Assembly: GCF_025486315.1 (NCBI RefSeq) | Contig: NZ_JAOOPY010000005.1 | Location: forward strand, 1-64,000 | DNA: 64,000 nt | Origin: Variovorax sp. N23 | GTDB taxonomy: Bacteria > Pseudomonadota > Gammaproteobacteria > Burkholderiales > Burkholderiaceae_C | Reading direction: 5' to 3' | Part shown: positions 25,772-33,813 of the stretch, piece by piece | Layout: each line of letters begins with the position of its first letter | Numbering within the stretch: position 1 is the first letter of the stretch | Notes under the pieces: model-generated | Told to the model about the DNA's origin: nothing | The model's input: only the letters and a program-made list of their open reading frames with translations | The model's database searches: none | Program-made: the position numbers and the translations under genes

Positions 25772-25798
25772 ATTCTAAGGGGCCGCGGCCCCTACAAT
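25772..25798. promoter_or_regulatory. Overlapping divergent promoters around a 16-bp palindrome
   Basis: The perfect palindrome AGGGGCCGCGGCCCCT (25778-25793) is flanked by TAGAAT on the minus strand (25777-25772) and TACAAT on the plus strand (25793-25798). These are plausible -10 boxes for the btuB leader and for the ZapB-like gene. The -35 regions are weak on both strands. The minus start would lie near 25765, just before the riboswitch. Confidence 0.45.
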
Positions 25799-25806
25799 CT
25801 CCAGCC

Positions 25807-26031
25807 ATGCCCGCACCGAGCCCCCTCGATCAGATCGCCGAGCGCGTCGAACGTTTGCTCGTGCGCCATGAAGAAGTCCAGCGCACCAGCGCATTGCTCC
25901 AGGCACAGGTCGAGATGCTCACGCGCGAGCGCGACGCCCTGAAGTCGCGGCTCGCTGCGGCCCGTGCGCGCATCGATGCGGTGCTCGAACGCCTGCCGAT
26001 CGAACCCTCCGAGGATTCCAGCGCACCATGA
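25807..26031 (+). CDS. Small coiled-coil protein upstream of zapA (ZapB-like/TIGR02449-like)
   Basis: A 74-aa, largely helical protein with a heptad-like run from about residue 6 to 62 (RVERLLVRHEEVQRT, LLQAQVEML, LKSRLAAARARID). ATG 25807 is favoured; an upstream in-frame ATG would overlap the promoter palindrome. Its last codons overlap the zapA start (ATGA). Coiled-coil genes in this position are common in proteobacteria and are thought to work in division with ZapA. The family name is given from memory of context. Confidence 0.75.
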   Translation: MPAPSPLDQIAERVERLLVRHEEVQRTSALLQAQVEMLTRERDALKSRLAAARARIDAVLERLPIEPSEDSSAP

Positions 26032-26357
26032 AACAGATCGAAGTCCAGATCATGGGCCAGAGCTACCTGCTCGGCTGCCCCGAGGGCGGCGAAGCGCAAC
26101 TGCGCGAAGCGGTCGAGCGCGTCGACATCGCCATGTGCAAGATCCGCGACGCGAACAAGGTGAAGGCACGCGACCGCATCGCCGTGCTGGCCGCGCTCAA
26201 CCTCGCCTTCGACCTCGGCCAGCAGCCGGCCGCCGCGCCGGCGCCGGTCGCGCCTGCGGCCGCTGCATCGGCCGGCGCCACGCCCGACGACGCGCGCGCG
26301 GCGCAGCTGATCCAGCGCCTCGACCAGGCGCTCGCGGGCGACGGCCTGCTTCTCTGA
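26028..26357 (+). CDS. zapA: Cell division protein ZapA
   Basis: A 109-aa FtsZ-associated protein that bundles FtsZ filaments. The N-terminus IEVQIMGQSYLLGCPEG is the ZapA globular domain, followed by LREAVERVDIAMCKI and RIAVLAALNLAFDL. The C-terminal part has an Ala/Pro-rich linker and a final coiled segment. It overlaps the preceding coiled-coil gene by 4 bp, so the two are co-translated. The 6S RNA locus immediately downstream is the usual neighbour of zapA. Confidence 0.93.
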   Translation: MKQIEVQIMGQSYLLGCPEGGEAQLREAVERVDIAMCKIRDANKVKARDRIAVLAALNLAFDLGQQPAAAPAPVAPAAAASAGATPDDARAAQLIQRLDQALAGDGLLL

Positions 26358-26445
26358 CCCCACTGACCCAGCGACGCGTTGCTGTCAACGCAAAAACCAC
26401 GGGCCACGTGGCCCGATCGCCTGCACGTCCGGGGCGATGCGTGCG

Positions 26446-26451
26446 TAGAAT
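26446..26451 (+). promoter_or_regulatory. -10 box of the 6S RNA gene
   Basis: TAGAAT sits seven to nine bases before the predicted 5' end of the 6S RNA, the right distance for sigma70. The -35 region is not a good match. Confidence 0.55.
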
Positions 26452-26458
26452 CGGCTCC

Positions 26459-26634
26459 GTCTGCAGTGCGCGTCGGGCTTAATATTTCCTTGTTCCAATG
26501 CTCTCCGGAGCCGGGCTTGGTACATCGCTTGACGGGCGTGATCATCTCGCGTCAGATGAACCCGAAGTCTTGCTGCCCTCGCCCACCTGAACCCTGGTTC
26601 AGGATGCGGGTCCGGCGCACCCCACTGCAGACAC
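26459..26634 (+). ncRNA. ssrS: 6S RNA
   Basis: Predicted from position and structure. The locus lies directly downstream of zapA, the conserved place for ssrS. The 5' segment CTGCAGTG (26461-26468) is perfectly complementary to CACTGCAG (26623-26630), closing a long hairpin of about 175 nt. Inner arms such as GCGCGTCGGGC and GTCCGGCGC extend it, leaving a central bulge as in sigma70-binding 6S RNAs. A -10 box lies upstream. The RNA would sequester the housekeeping RNA polymerase in stationary phase. The exact ends need mapping. Confidence 0.82.
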
Positions 26635-26647
26635 CTTTTCAGCCCGC

Positions 26648-26676
26648 GACGGCCCCTTTTCGGGGCCGTCGTCTTT
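26648..26676 (+). terminator. Intrinsic terminator after 6S RNA
   Basis: GACGGCCCC-N5-GGGGCCGTC is a perfect 9-bp stem followed by GTCTTTT. It lies 14 bp after the 6S 3' end and 21 bp before the next gene. Confidence 0.85.
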
Positions 26677-26696
26677 TCTGACGAAAGCTTTTCCGC

Positions 26697-27512
26697 ATGC
26701 CGCTCGAACCGATGCTCATCCTCGAACTCGCCGCACTGGGCATCGGCACCGGCTTCCTCGCCGGCCTGCTCGGCATCGGCGGCGGCATGCTGATGGTGCC
26801 CTTCATCACGATCATCATGGGTCAGCGCGGCGTGCCGGCCGACCTGGCCGTGAAGATGGCGATCGCGACCTCCATGGCCACCATCATCTTCACCTCGGTC
26901 TCGAGCGTGCGCGCCCACCACAAGCGCGGCGCCGTGCGCTGGGACATCGTCAAGCGGCTGTCGCCCGGCATCGTCATCGGCAGCCTGGTCGGCAGCCTCG
27001 GCGTCTTCGCGCTGCTCAAGGGCACGGCGCTCGCCATCTTCTTCGCGCTCTTCGTCGGCTTCTCGGCCACGCAGATGTTCCTCGACAAGAAGCCCAAGCC
27101 GACGCGCCAGATGCCCGGCACGGCGGGACAACTCGGCGCGGGCGGCGTGATCGGCTTCATCTCGGGCCTGGTCGGCGCGGGCGGCGGCTTCATCAGCGTG
27201 CCCTTCATGACCTGGTGCAACGTCGCGATCCACAACGCGGTCGCCACCAGCGCCGCGCTCGGCTTCCCGATCGCCGTGGCCAACGTGGCGGGCTACATCG
27301 TGAGCGGCCAGAACGTGCAGGGCCTGCCGGCCGGCGCCTTCGGCTACATCTGGCTGCCGGCGCTGGTCGTGATCGCAGCCTGCAGCGTGTTCACCGCGCC
27401 GCTGGGCGCCAAGGCGGCGCACAGCCTGCCGGTGAAGAAGCTCAAGCGGGTGTTCGCGAGCATCCTGTACGTGCTGGCGGCCTACATGCTCTGGAAGGGC
27501 CTGGCCGGCTGA
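26697..27512 (+). CDS. TauE/SafE (DUF81) family membrane exporter
   Basis: A 271-aa inner-membrane protein with about eight hydrophobic segments. The family motif GFLAGLLGIGGGMLMVP occurs near residue 19 and its repeat GFISGLVGAGGGFISVPF near residue 155, reflecting the internal duplication of TauE/SafE proteins. The family moves sulfite, sulfoacetate or other organosulfur anions; the substrate here is unknown. It follows the 6S terminator and so probably has its own promoter. No sulfur genes are adjacent. Confidence 0.88.
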   Translation: MPLEPMLILELAALGIGTGFLAGLLGIGGGMLMVPFITIIMGQRGVPADLAVKMAIATSMATIIFTSVSSVRAHHKRGAVRWDIVKRLSPGIVIGSLVGSLGVFALLKGTALAIFFALFVGFSATQMFLDKKPKPTRQMPGTAGQLGAGGVIGFISGLVGAGGGFISVPFMTWCNVAIHNAVATSAALGFPIAVANVAGYIVSGQNVQGLPAGAFGYIWLPALVVIAACSVFTAPLGAKAAHSLPVKKLKRVFASILYVLAAYMLWKGLAG

Positions 27513-27550
27513 GCGGCACCATCGCGGGTGCAAGTCATCCGCGGCCTATG

Positions 27551-27652
27551 AAACAAGCGAGCTAAGTACCAAGGCACCCGCGGAACTGGCTCTGCCAGGC
27601 CGCTGGGTGCGCCCCCTTGAGGGGGAAGCGCCGCAGGCGCTTCGGGGGTGAG
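27551..27652. repeat. Intergenic hairpin repeat, copy A
   Basis: About 100 bp strongly similar to the segment at 28421-28524. Both share CGCGGAAC, a GCC-rich stem, GCCCCCTTGAGGGGG and GCGCCGCAGGCGC followed by TCGGGGGTGA. On the minus strand it starts right after the stop of the TauE/SafE-like gene at 27658 and forms two consecutive GC hairpins, so it may end that transcript. Confidence 0.85.
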
Positions 27653-27657
27653 TCCAG

Positions 27658-28371
27658 TCACGCACACCAGATCGCGATTTGCCGGCTCAGGTCGTGCCAC
27701 ACGGCTTGCAGCGCGACGGCCGCCAGCAAGGCGCCCGCGATGCGCGTGCCCCATTCGCGCCGCACGGGGCCGATGCCGTTGCGCAGACGCTGCCACAGCC
27801 AGGGCGCCAGCAGCAGCCACACGCCGCTGCCGAGCGCAAAGGCGGCCATGACGGCCGCGCCCTCCAGCGGCCCGTTGCCGAGGGCGGCGAGCATCAGCGC
27901 CGAGTACAGCAGCCCGCAGGGCATGCCGACCCAGAGGGCGCCGGTGGCCAGCACGCGCCACGACGAGCCCGCAATCGGCTTGAGCCCGCGCGCCAGCCAT
28001 CGACCCAGCCCATGCGTCCACAGCGGCTGCCGGCCCGACACGGCCAGCACGATCCCCCACGCGAACACGAAGACGTGCATCAGCAGCCACAGCGGCCGCA
28101 GCGCGGCGACCTGTTCGCTGGCCAGCGCCAGGCTCTGCACGGCGGTGGCGGCGATGGCACCGCCGAGCGCATAGCCGGCCGCGCGGCCTGCATGGAAAGC
28201 GAGTGCGGCCGGCACGGTCGGCGTGGCCGCGGGCAGCGCCGCCACCCCGCCACCGGTCGGTGGCCGCACGATGCGGATCACGCCGGCGCAGGCCGCGCCG
28301 CACATGGCGACGCAATGCGGCCCGCCGGCCAGGCCCATCAACAGCGCGGTTCCGAGAAGGGCGGTCTGCAT
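27658..28371 (-). CDS. TauE/SafE-like (DsbD_2-type) membrane protein
   Basis: A 237-aa membrane protein with about six hydrophobic segments. The N-terminal LAGGPHCVAMCGAACAG motif, with paired Cys in an H-C-x3-C arrangement, is typical of a group of sulfite-exporter-like proteins found beside cbb3 oxidase genes. GMPCGLLYSALMLAAL is a second hallmark. It probably acts in copper or redox handling for cytochrome oxidase assembly; this is inferred from context. It lies 153 bp downstream of hemN, separated by repeat copy B. Confidence 0.8.
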   Translation of the reverse strand: MQTALLGTALLMGLAGGPHCVAMCGAACAGVIRIVRPPTGGGVAALPAATPTVPAALAFHAGRAAGYALGGAIAATAVQSLALASEQVAALRPLWLLMHVFVFAWGIVLAVSGRQPLWTHGLGRWLARGLKPIAGSSWRVLATGALWVGMPCGLLYSALMLAALGNGPLEGAAVMAAFALGSGVWLLLAPWLWQRLRNGIGPVRREWGTRIAGALLAAVALQAVWHDLSRQIAIWCA

Positions 28372-28420
28372 CGATTTGCCTCAAGCCTCCATCACGCGGC
28401 CGTATAGCCCGCGACGAGTG

Positions 28421-28524
28421 AAACCGACGCAGCTCCATACCAGGGATACCGCGGAACCGGCTTCGCCGGGCCGCTGGTATCGCCCCCTTGAGGGGGAGGC
28501 GCCGCAGGCGCATCGGGGGTGATT
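28421..28524. repeat. Intergenic hairpin repeat, copy B
   Basis: Second copy of the element at 27551, in the same orientation. Its right end abuts the hemN stop codon (28524-28526). Like copy A it lies just downstream of a minus-strand gene and contains GCCCCCTTGAGGGGG and GCGCCGCAGGCGC. Confidence 0.85.
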
Positions 28525-29981
28525 CATATGATTCTTGAAAAGCGCGTACGGTTGCGGTCGGCCTGCAGGTAGCGGTCGAACACCATCGCAATGGCCCGCA
28601 CGAAGAACCAGCCGGTCGGCGTCACGTCGATCTCGTGCTCGCCGAGGGTCACCAGGCCCTGCGCGGCCAGCGGCTCGAGCGCCTCCAGCTCGGCGGCGAA
28701 ATGGCGACGGAAGTCGATCAGGTGGGCCAGCGCGATCGACTCAAAATTGACCTGGCCCTGGCACATCAGCGCCATGATCACCGAGCGCCGCAGCACGTCG
28801 TCGCGCGACAGCGCCAGGCCGCGCACCACCGGCAGGCGGCCCTGGTCGAGCAGGTCGTAATACTCCTCCAGCGTCTTCGCGTTCTGGCTGTAGGTGGCAC
28901 CGACGCGGCCGATGGCCGACACGCCCAGCGCCACCAGGTCGCAGTCGGGCTGGGTGCTGTAGCCCTGGAAGTTGCGGTGCAGCCGGCCCTGCCGCTTGGC
29001 GATGGCGAGCGCATCGGTCGGCAGCGCGAAATGGTCCATACCGATGTAGACGTAGCCGGCCGCGGTGAGTGCCGCGATCGAGCGCGACAGCATGTCGACC
29101 TTGGTCGCCGCGTCGGGCAGCTCGGCCGCCTCGATGCGGCGCTGCGGCTTGAAGCGCTCCGGCAGGTGCGCATAGGCATAGAGCGCGATGCGGTCGGGCC
29201 GCAGCTCGCAGATCTGCGCCAGCGTGCGGTCGAAGGACGCCGCCGTCTGCTTGGGCAGGCCGTAGATCAGGTCGACGTTGACCGACGCGAAGCCCAGGCG
29301 CCGCGCCGCCGCCATCAGGTCGAACACCTGCGCCGCGGGCTGGATGCGGTGCACCGCCTTCTGCACGGCCGGGTCGAAGTCCTGCACGCCGAAGCTCAGG
29401 CGGTTGAAGCCGAGTTCGGCCAGCCGGGCGAGCCGCCCCTCGTCGATGGTGCGCGGGTCGATCTCGATGGAGTACTCGCCATCCGGCGCCAGCACGAAGG
29501 CGCTGCGCAGGATGTCCATGAGGCGGCCGAGGCCGGCGTCGTCCAGGAAGGTCGGCGTGCCGCCTCCCAGGTGCAGCTGGCTGACCAGCGCGCCGCGGCC
29601 CAACTGCGCCACCTGCAGGTCGACCTCGCGTGCCAGGTAACGCAGGTACTCGTCGGCGCGCTCGTGGTGCTTGGTGACGATCTTGTTGCAGGCGCAGAAG
29701 TAGCACAGCGATTCGCAGAACGGCACGTGCACGTAGAGCGACAGCGGCAGCGCCCGGGCGCTGGTGCCCATGCGACGCTGGCGCAGCGCCTGCGCGTAGT
29801 CGTCGCTGCCGAAGGCCTCGACGAAGCGGTCCGCCGTCGGGTACGAGGTGTAGCGCGGGCCGGAGACGTCGAAGCGCTTGAGGGTCGCCGGCGTCATGGC
29901 GGGCGCGGCAGAGGCGGATGACGCGGCGACCGCCTGCAGCCGGCTCGGCGCGGCGGATTCGGAGAGGGTGGTGGATGGCAT
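28524..29981 (-). CDS. hemN: Oxygen-independent coproporphyrinogen III oxidase
   Basis: A 485-aa radical-SAM enzyme that makes protoporphyrinogen when oxygen is scarce. The cluster motif is FCESLCYFCACN (C-x3-C-x2-C) near residue 83, preceded by YVHVPFC. GGGTPTFL and EIDPRTI follow, then FSTQ-like GYSTQPDCDLVALGVSAIG and a HemN C-terminal domain. The true start at 29981 (MPSTT) leaves a leader of about 28 Ala/Ser-rich residues. It is divergent from fnr, with an FNR-type box between them, so anaerobic induction is likely. Confidence 0.95.
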   Translation of the reverse strand: MPSTTLSESAAPSRLQAVAASSASAAPAMTPATLKRFDVSGPRYTSYPTADRFVEAFGSDDYAQALRQRRMGTSARALPLSLYVHVPFCESLCYFCACNKIVTKHHERADEYLRYLAREVDLQVAQLGRGALVSQLHLGGGTPTFLDDAGLGRLMDILRSAFVLAPDGEYSIEIDPRTIDEGRLARLAELGFNRLSFGVQDFDPAVQKAVHRIQPAAQVFDLMAAARRLGFASVNVDLIYGLPKQTAASFDRTLAQICELRPDRIALYAYAHLPERFKPQRRIEAAELPDAATKVDMLSRSIAALTAAGYVYIGMDHFALPTDALAIAKRQGRLHRNFQGYSTQPDCDLVALGVSAIGRVGATYSQNAKTLEEYYDLLDQGRLPVVRGLALSRDDVLRRSVIMALMCQGQVNFESIALAHLIDFRRHFAAELEALEPLAAQGLVTLGEHEIDVTPTGWFFVRAIAMVFDRYLQADRNRTRFSRII

Positions 29982-30035
29982 GGTGGTGGGGCGCTCAGGG
30001 CGCCTTGACTGTGCCGCCAACGGGGCCCTTCTTCA

Positions 30036-30049
30036 TTGACGCCCGTCAA
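30036..30049. promoter_or_regulatory. FNR-type box between hemN and fnr
   Basis: TTGAC-N4-GTCAA is a perfect palindrome close to the FNR consensus TTGAT-N4-ATCAA. It is 55 bp from the hemN start and 89 bp from the fnr start and may control both. Confidence 0.75.
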
Positions 30050-30137
30050 GCCTGCGCACCCGTCGCTCGCGAACAATTCATTCAAACCACCGGCGTATCG
30101 GCAGCGCCCTCCTCGCCTGCCCGTCCGCCCGCAGCCC

Positions 30138-30854
30138 ATGACTCCCGAAACCATCAAAGTCGCCTGTTCCAACTGCAACCTGCGCGAGCTGTGCATGCCG
30201 ATCGGCCTGCAGCCCGCCGACCTCCAGCGCATCGACGAGATCGTCGCCACGCGCCGCAAGGTCAAGCGGCGCGAGACGCTTTTCCACAACGGCGAGCGCT
30301 TCACCTCGCTCTACGCCATCCGCACCGGCGTCTTCAAGACCCGCGTGACCTCGGAGGACGGCCGCGACCAGGTCACCGGCTTCCAGATGGCCGGCGAGAT
30401 CATCGGCCTGGACGGCATCGTGAACGACCACCACACCTGCGACGCCGTCGCGCTGGAGGACGCCGAAGTCTGCGTGATGCCTTTCGACCGCATCGAGGAA
30501 CTCTCGCGCGAGGTGACGGCCCTGCAGCGGCACGTGCACCAGATCATGAGCCGCGAGATCGTGCGCGAGCACGGCGTGATGCTGCTGCTGGGCAGCATGC
30601 GGGCCGAGGAGCGGCTGGCGGCCTTCCTGCTGAACCTGGTGCAGCGCCTGCACGCGCGCGGCTTCTCGCAGTCGGAGCTGGTGCTGCGCATGACGCGCGA
30701 AGAGATCGGCAGCTACCTCGGTCTCAAGCTCGAGACGGTGAGCCGCACGCTGTCGAAGTTCGTCGAGGATGGCATCGTCGCGGTGCAGCAGCGCCACGTG
30801 CGCATCGTCGATGCCGACAAGCTGCGCCGGCTGGTCAACGCTCCGGCGTGTTGA
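30138..30854 (+). CDS. fnr: FNR-type oxygen-sensing transcriptional regulator
   Basis: A 238-aa Crp/Fnr-family activator. Three N-terminal Cys (10, 13 and 19, pattern C-x2-C-x5-C) plus Cys101 match the ligands of the oxygen-labile 4Fe-4S cluster. The cyclic-nucleotide-binding-like core is followed by a dimer helix and an HTH at about 186-208, with recognition residues E199, S202 and R203 as in FNR, matching TTGAT half-sites. It lies between hemN and the cco cluster, its expected targets; three matching palindromes occur nearby. ATG 30138 places the Cys motif correctly. Confidence 0.95.
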   Translation: MTPETIKVACSNCNLRELCMPIGLQPADLQRIDEIVATRRKVKRRETLFHNGERFTSLYAIRTGVFKTRVTSEDGRDQVTGFQMAGEIIGLDGIVNDHHTCDAVALEDAEVCVMPFDRIEELSREVTALQRHVHQIMSREIVREHGVMLLLGSMRAEERLAAFLLNLVQRLHARGFSQSELVLRMTREEIGSYLGLKLETVSRTLSKFVEDGIVAVQQRHVRIVDADKLRRLVNAPAC

Positions 30855-31086
30855 CCTCGCGCCGCGACATCGCGAGCAGCGCGGTGAGCGCGCTCGAGCC
30901 CATCGCCAATACCCAGAAGACGAAGAAGCTCGCGGTGTAGAGCCCCTGGCGCGACAGCGGCAGCGGCTCGCCGCGCCAGTGCACGTCGCTCGGGTCGACC
31001 ATGGCGAACACGAGCATCTCGACCACGCAGGCCAGCAGGAACGACGGCCAGAGAATCCAGGCCAGGCGGCGAATGCGGCGTTTCAT
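30835..31086 (-). CDS. Small two-helix membrane protein at the end of the cco cluster
   Basis: An 83-aa protein with two hydrophobic segments (about 10-30 and 47-68) joined by a short polar loop, with a basic N-terminus. No named family is recognised. It follows ccoH by 10 bp and its stop lies 20 bp inside the 3' end of fnr on the other strand. Its position suggests a role in cbb3 oxidase assembly or stability. Start chosen at MKRRIRR. Confidence 0.7.
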   Translation of the reverse strand: MKRRIRRLAWILWPSFLLACVVEMLVFAMVDPSDVHWRGEPLPLSRQGLYTASFFVFWVLAMGSSALTALLAMSRREVNTPER

Positions 31087-31096
31087 CGCGGCGGTC

Positions 31097-31387
31097 TCAG
31101 CGCTTGGGCAACGGCACGTCGTCGCTCGGTGTGGCGGCATGGTTGCGGCCGGTCTGCGCGGGCAGCAGCTTCTTGTCGGCCAGCGTCTTGTTGATCTCGA
31201 GGCCCTGGCGGTAGTAGTCCGCCGACACCACCGGGTCGGGCGTGCGGATGGCCAGCCACAGCGTGACGAAGCCGGCCACCACGACGATCGCCGGGCCGGC
31301 GATCACCATCCACACGTACGGAAACTTCCACCAGGGTTCGGCGGTGCGGCCGGTGCCGCTGGACGGCTTCGATGCAAGGGCATTCAT
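31097..31387 (-). CDS. ccoH: FixH/CcoH-like cbb3 oxidase assembly protein
   Basis: A 96-aa protein with one membrane segment (about residues 24-46) preceded by PWWKFPYVW, then the conserved DPVVSADYYRQGLEINKTL region (read in part) in the periplasm. Shorter than FixH of rhizobia, which carries a longer C-terminal domain, but typical of betaproteobacteria. CcoH stabilises the assembling cbb3 complex. It is 18 bp after ccoG. Confidence 0.83.
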   Translation of the reverse strand: MNALASKPSSGTGRTAEPWWKFPYVWMVIAGPAIVVVAGFVTLWLAIRTPDPVVSADYYRQGLEINKTLADKKLLPAQTGRNHAATPSDDVPLPKR

Positions 31388-31405
31388 GGGTTGTCTCCTG
31401 ACAGA

Positions 31406-32860
31406 TCAGCGTGGAACGAGAAAGATAGCCTTCTCCGACACATGGGCGCCGCCTTCGGCCGCCCGCACGTCGAAGTACACGGGGTGCGAGCCCGCAGGCG
31501 CGGCGCCATAGGGCAGCTGCAGGCGCACCGCGACCCAGCGCGATTCGGCGGGCAGCACCTCGATCGAGTCCCCGGCAGCGATGGCGAGGCCCTCGAGACC
31601 GCGTGCCGTGATCTGGTAGCGCTGCGGCCGCTCGGTCGCGTTCATGATCTGCAGGCGGTACACGTTCTCCAGCATGCCGCCCTCGACGATGCGGGCGAGC
31701 GAAGCGCGGTCGCGCACCACGTCGACCTTCAGCGGCGTGCGCACGACCAGGCTCGCGAGCAGGCCGATGCACAGCGCCGCCAGCACACCCGTGTAGACGA
31801 GCACGCGCGGGCGGAACACGCGCGCCGCCACCTGGCGCGCCGACCAGCGCGCGGCCAGGCCGTTCTGCGTGGCGTAGCGGATCAGGCCGCGCGGGTAGTC
31901 CATCTTGTCCATCACGGTATTGCAGGCGTCCACGCACAGGCCGCAGCCGATGCATTCGTACTGCAGGCCGTCGCGGATGTCGATGCCGGTCGGGCACACC
32001 TGCACGCACAGCGTGCAGTCGATGCAGTCGCCCAGCCCGTTGCGCTCGTGCTGCTTGCCGCGGGCGCCGCGCGGCTCGCCGCGGACCGTGTCGTAGCTGA
32101 CGATGAGCGTGTCGCGGTCGAACATCGCGCTCTGGAAGCGCGCGTACGGGCACATGTACTTGCAGACCTGCTCGCGCATGAAGCCCGCGTTGCCGTAAGT
32201 GGCGAAGCCGTAGAAGATGGCCCAGAACACCTCCCACGAGCCCATCTGCGTCTGCAGGAAAGCCATGCCGAGTTCACGGATGGGCGTGAAGTAGCCGACG
32301 AAAGTGAAACCGGTCCACATCGCGATGCACAGCCACACCACGTGCTTGAAGGTCTTCTTGACGCCCTTCTCCATCGACAGCGTGCCCTTGTCCAGCCGCA
32401 TGCGCGCGCTGCGCGCACCCTCGATCTTCTCCTCGACCCACATGAAGATCTCGGTGTAGACGGTCTGCGGGCAGGCGTAGCCGCACCACAGGCGGCCCGC
32501 CACGGCGGTGAAGAGAAAGAGCGACAGGGCCGAGACGACCAGCAGCCCCGTGAGGTAGATCAGGTCCTGCGGGTAGAGCACCAGCCCGAAGATGTAGAAG
32601 CGCCGCGCGGCCAGGTCGAACAGCACCATCTGGCGTTGACCCCAGTCGAGCCACGGCAGGCCGTAGAAGACGATCTGCGTGATGAACACCATGGCCCAGC
32701 GCCAGCGCGCGAACACGCCCTGGATGCTGCGCGCATAGATCTTCTTGTGCGACTCGTAGAGGCCGACGCTTTCACCCTCTGCCGGGGCGATGGGAATCAC
32801 CTTGCGCGGCGCAGCGGATGCCGGTGCGGGCGCCGGTGGGGGTCGTGGGGATGCGGACAT
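31406..32860 (-). CDS. ccoG: cbb3 oxidase accessory ferredoxin-like protein CcoG/RdxA
   Basis: A 484-aa membrane iron-sulfur protein. The N-terminus is Pro/Ala-rich; several membrane helices follow, with WCGYACPQTVYTEIF, then two ferredoxin-type clusters, CIDCTLCVQVCPTGID and CIGCGLCVDACN, and a C-terminal Ig-like periplasmic domain. CcoG is thought to reduce copper(II) for delivery to the CuB centre of CcoN. The start MSASPR at 32860 lies 25 bp downstream of ccoP. Confidence 0.95.
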   Translation of the reverse strand: MSASPRPPPAPAPASAAPRKVIPIAPAEGESVGLYESHKKIYARSIQGVFARWRWAMVFITQIVFYGLPWLDWGQRQMVLFDLAARRFYIFGLVLYPQDLIYLTGLLVVSALSLFLFTAVAGRLWCGYACPQTVYTEIFMWVEEKIEGARSARMRLDKGTLSMEKGVKKTFKHVVWLCIAMWTGFTFVGYFTPIRELGMAFLQTQMGSWEVFWAIFYGFATYGNAGFMREQVCKYMCPYARFQSAMFDRDTLIVSYDTVRGEPRGARGKQHERNGLGDCIDCTLCVQVCPTGIDIRDGLQYECIGCGLCVDACNTVMDKMDYPRGLIRYATQNGLAARWSARQVAARVFRPRVLVYTGVLAALCIGLLASLVVRTPLKVDVVRDRASLARIVEGGMLENVYRLQIMNATERPQRYQITARGLEGLAIAAGDSIEVLPAESRWVAVRLQLPYGAAPAGSHPVYFDVRAAEGGAHVSEKAIFLVPR

Positions 32861-32885
32861 GCGTGCGGACGATGGACGGCCGCGC

Positions 32886-33803
32886 TCAGCGCGAAGCCGA
32901 CTGCGGGTTGTTCGACAGGCCCCAGACGTAGGACGCCAGCACATGGATCTGCGCCTCGGTCAGACGGCCCTGCTGCGCCGGCATCTGGTTGGTCTTGCCG
33001 GTGTTGATCATCGAGATGATCGCGTCCTGCCCGTAGCCGTGCAGCCAGATGCGGTCCGACAGGTTGGGCGCGCCCAGGGCCTGGTTGCCGCCGCCGGTCG
33101 TGCCGTGGCAGGCCGCGCAGGCGGCGAACTTGGCCTTCCCCAGCCCGGCGCGCACCGAGTCGTGCGGGCTGCCCGACAGGCTCAGCACGTAGTTGGCGAC
33201 GTTCTTCACGTCGTCCGGCGTGCCCACGGCCGCGGCCATCGGCGGCATCACGCCGATGCGCCCGAGCGTGATGGATTCCTGGATCTTGGCGGGGTCGCCA
33301 CCGTGCAACCAGTCGCCGTCGCTCAGGTTGGGAAAGCCCTTGCTGCCCCGCGCATCCGAGCCGTGGCACTGCGCGCAATTGTTCAGGAACAGGCGCTCGC
33401 CGATCGCCATGGCCTGCGGGTCGCGCGCCATCTGGTCCGTCGGCATCGCGGCGAACTTCGCGTACACCGGCGCCAGTTCGGCGTTGGCCTTGGCGATCTC
33501 CTTGTCGTATTCGCCGACGGTGCTCCAGCCCAGCTGGCCCCGCATGCTGCCCAGGCCCGGGTAGGCCACGAGGTAGCCCAGCCCGAACACGATGGTCAGC
33601 ACGAACAGGCCCACCCACCAGCGCGGCAAGGGGTTGTTCATCTCGCGCAGGTCCTCGTCCCAGACGTGGCCGGTGGTGTTGTCGCCGCCCGCCGGGGCGC
33701 GCGCACGGTTGGTGATCCACAACAGGAATGCGCAGGCCGCGATGCTGGCCAGTGAGATGACGGTGACGTAGTGCGACCAGAAGCCGCTGATGAAATCGCT
33801 CAT
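32886..33803 (-). CDS. ccoP: cbb3 cytochrome oxidase subunit III (di-heme cytochrome c)
   Basis: A 305-aa membrane-anchored cytochrome. Two N-terminal hydrophobic segments flank DEDLREMNNPLPRWW, a CcoP hallmark. Two class I heme c sites follow: CAQCHGSDARG and CAACHGTTGGGN, with distal Met candidates in GVMPPM and TNQMPAQ. It passes electrons to CcoO and CcoN. The start at 33803 lies 10 bp after the ccoQ stop. Confidence 0.96.
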   Translation of the reverse strand: MSDFISGFWSHYVTVISLASIAACAFLLWITNRARAPAGGDNTTGHVWDEDLREMNNPLPRWWVGLFVLTIVFGLGYLVAYPGLGSMRGQLGWSTVGEYDKEIAKANAELAPVYAKFAAMPTDQMARDPQAMAIGERLFLNNCAQCHGSDARGSKGFPNLSDGDWLHGGDPAKIQESITLGRIGVMPPMAAAVGTPDDVKNVANYVLSLSGSPHDSVRAGLGKAKFAACAACHGTTGGGNQALGAPNLSDRIWLHGYGQDAIISMINTGKTNQMPAQQGRLTEAQIHVLASYVWGLSNNPQSASR

Positions 33804-33813
33804 GATGTTCGCT

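Noticed and set aside
26400..26415. Palindrome CGGGCCACGTGGCCCG after zapA as a terminator
   Set aside because: No T-run follows on the plus strand; on the minus strand TTTTT follows after three bases but no gene there needs ending. Left unassigned.
28635..29921. Plus-strand open frame over hemN
   Set aside because: Antisense to hemN; no recognisable domain.
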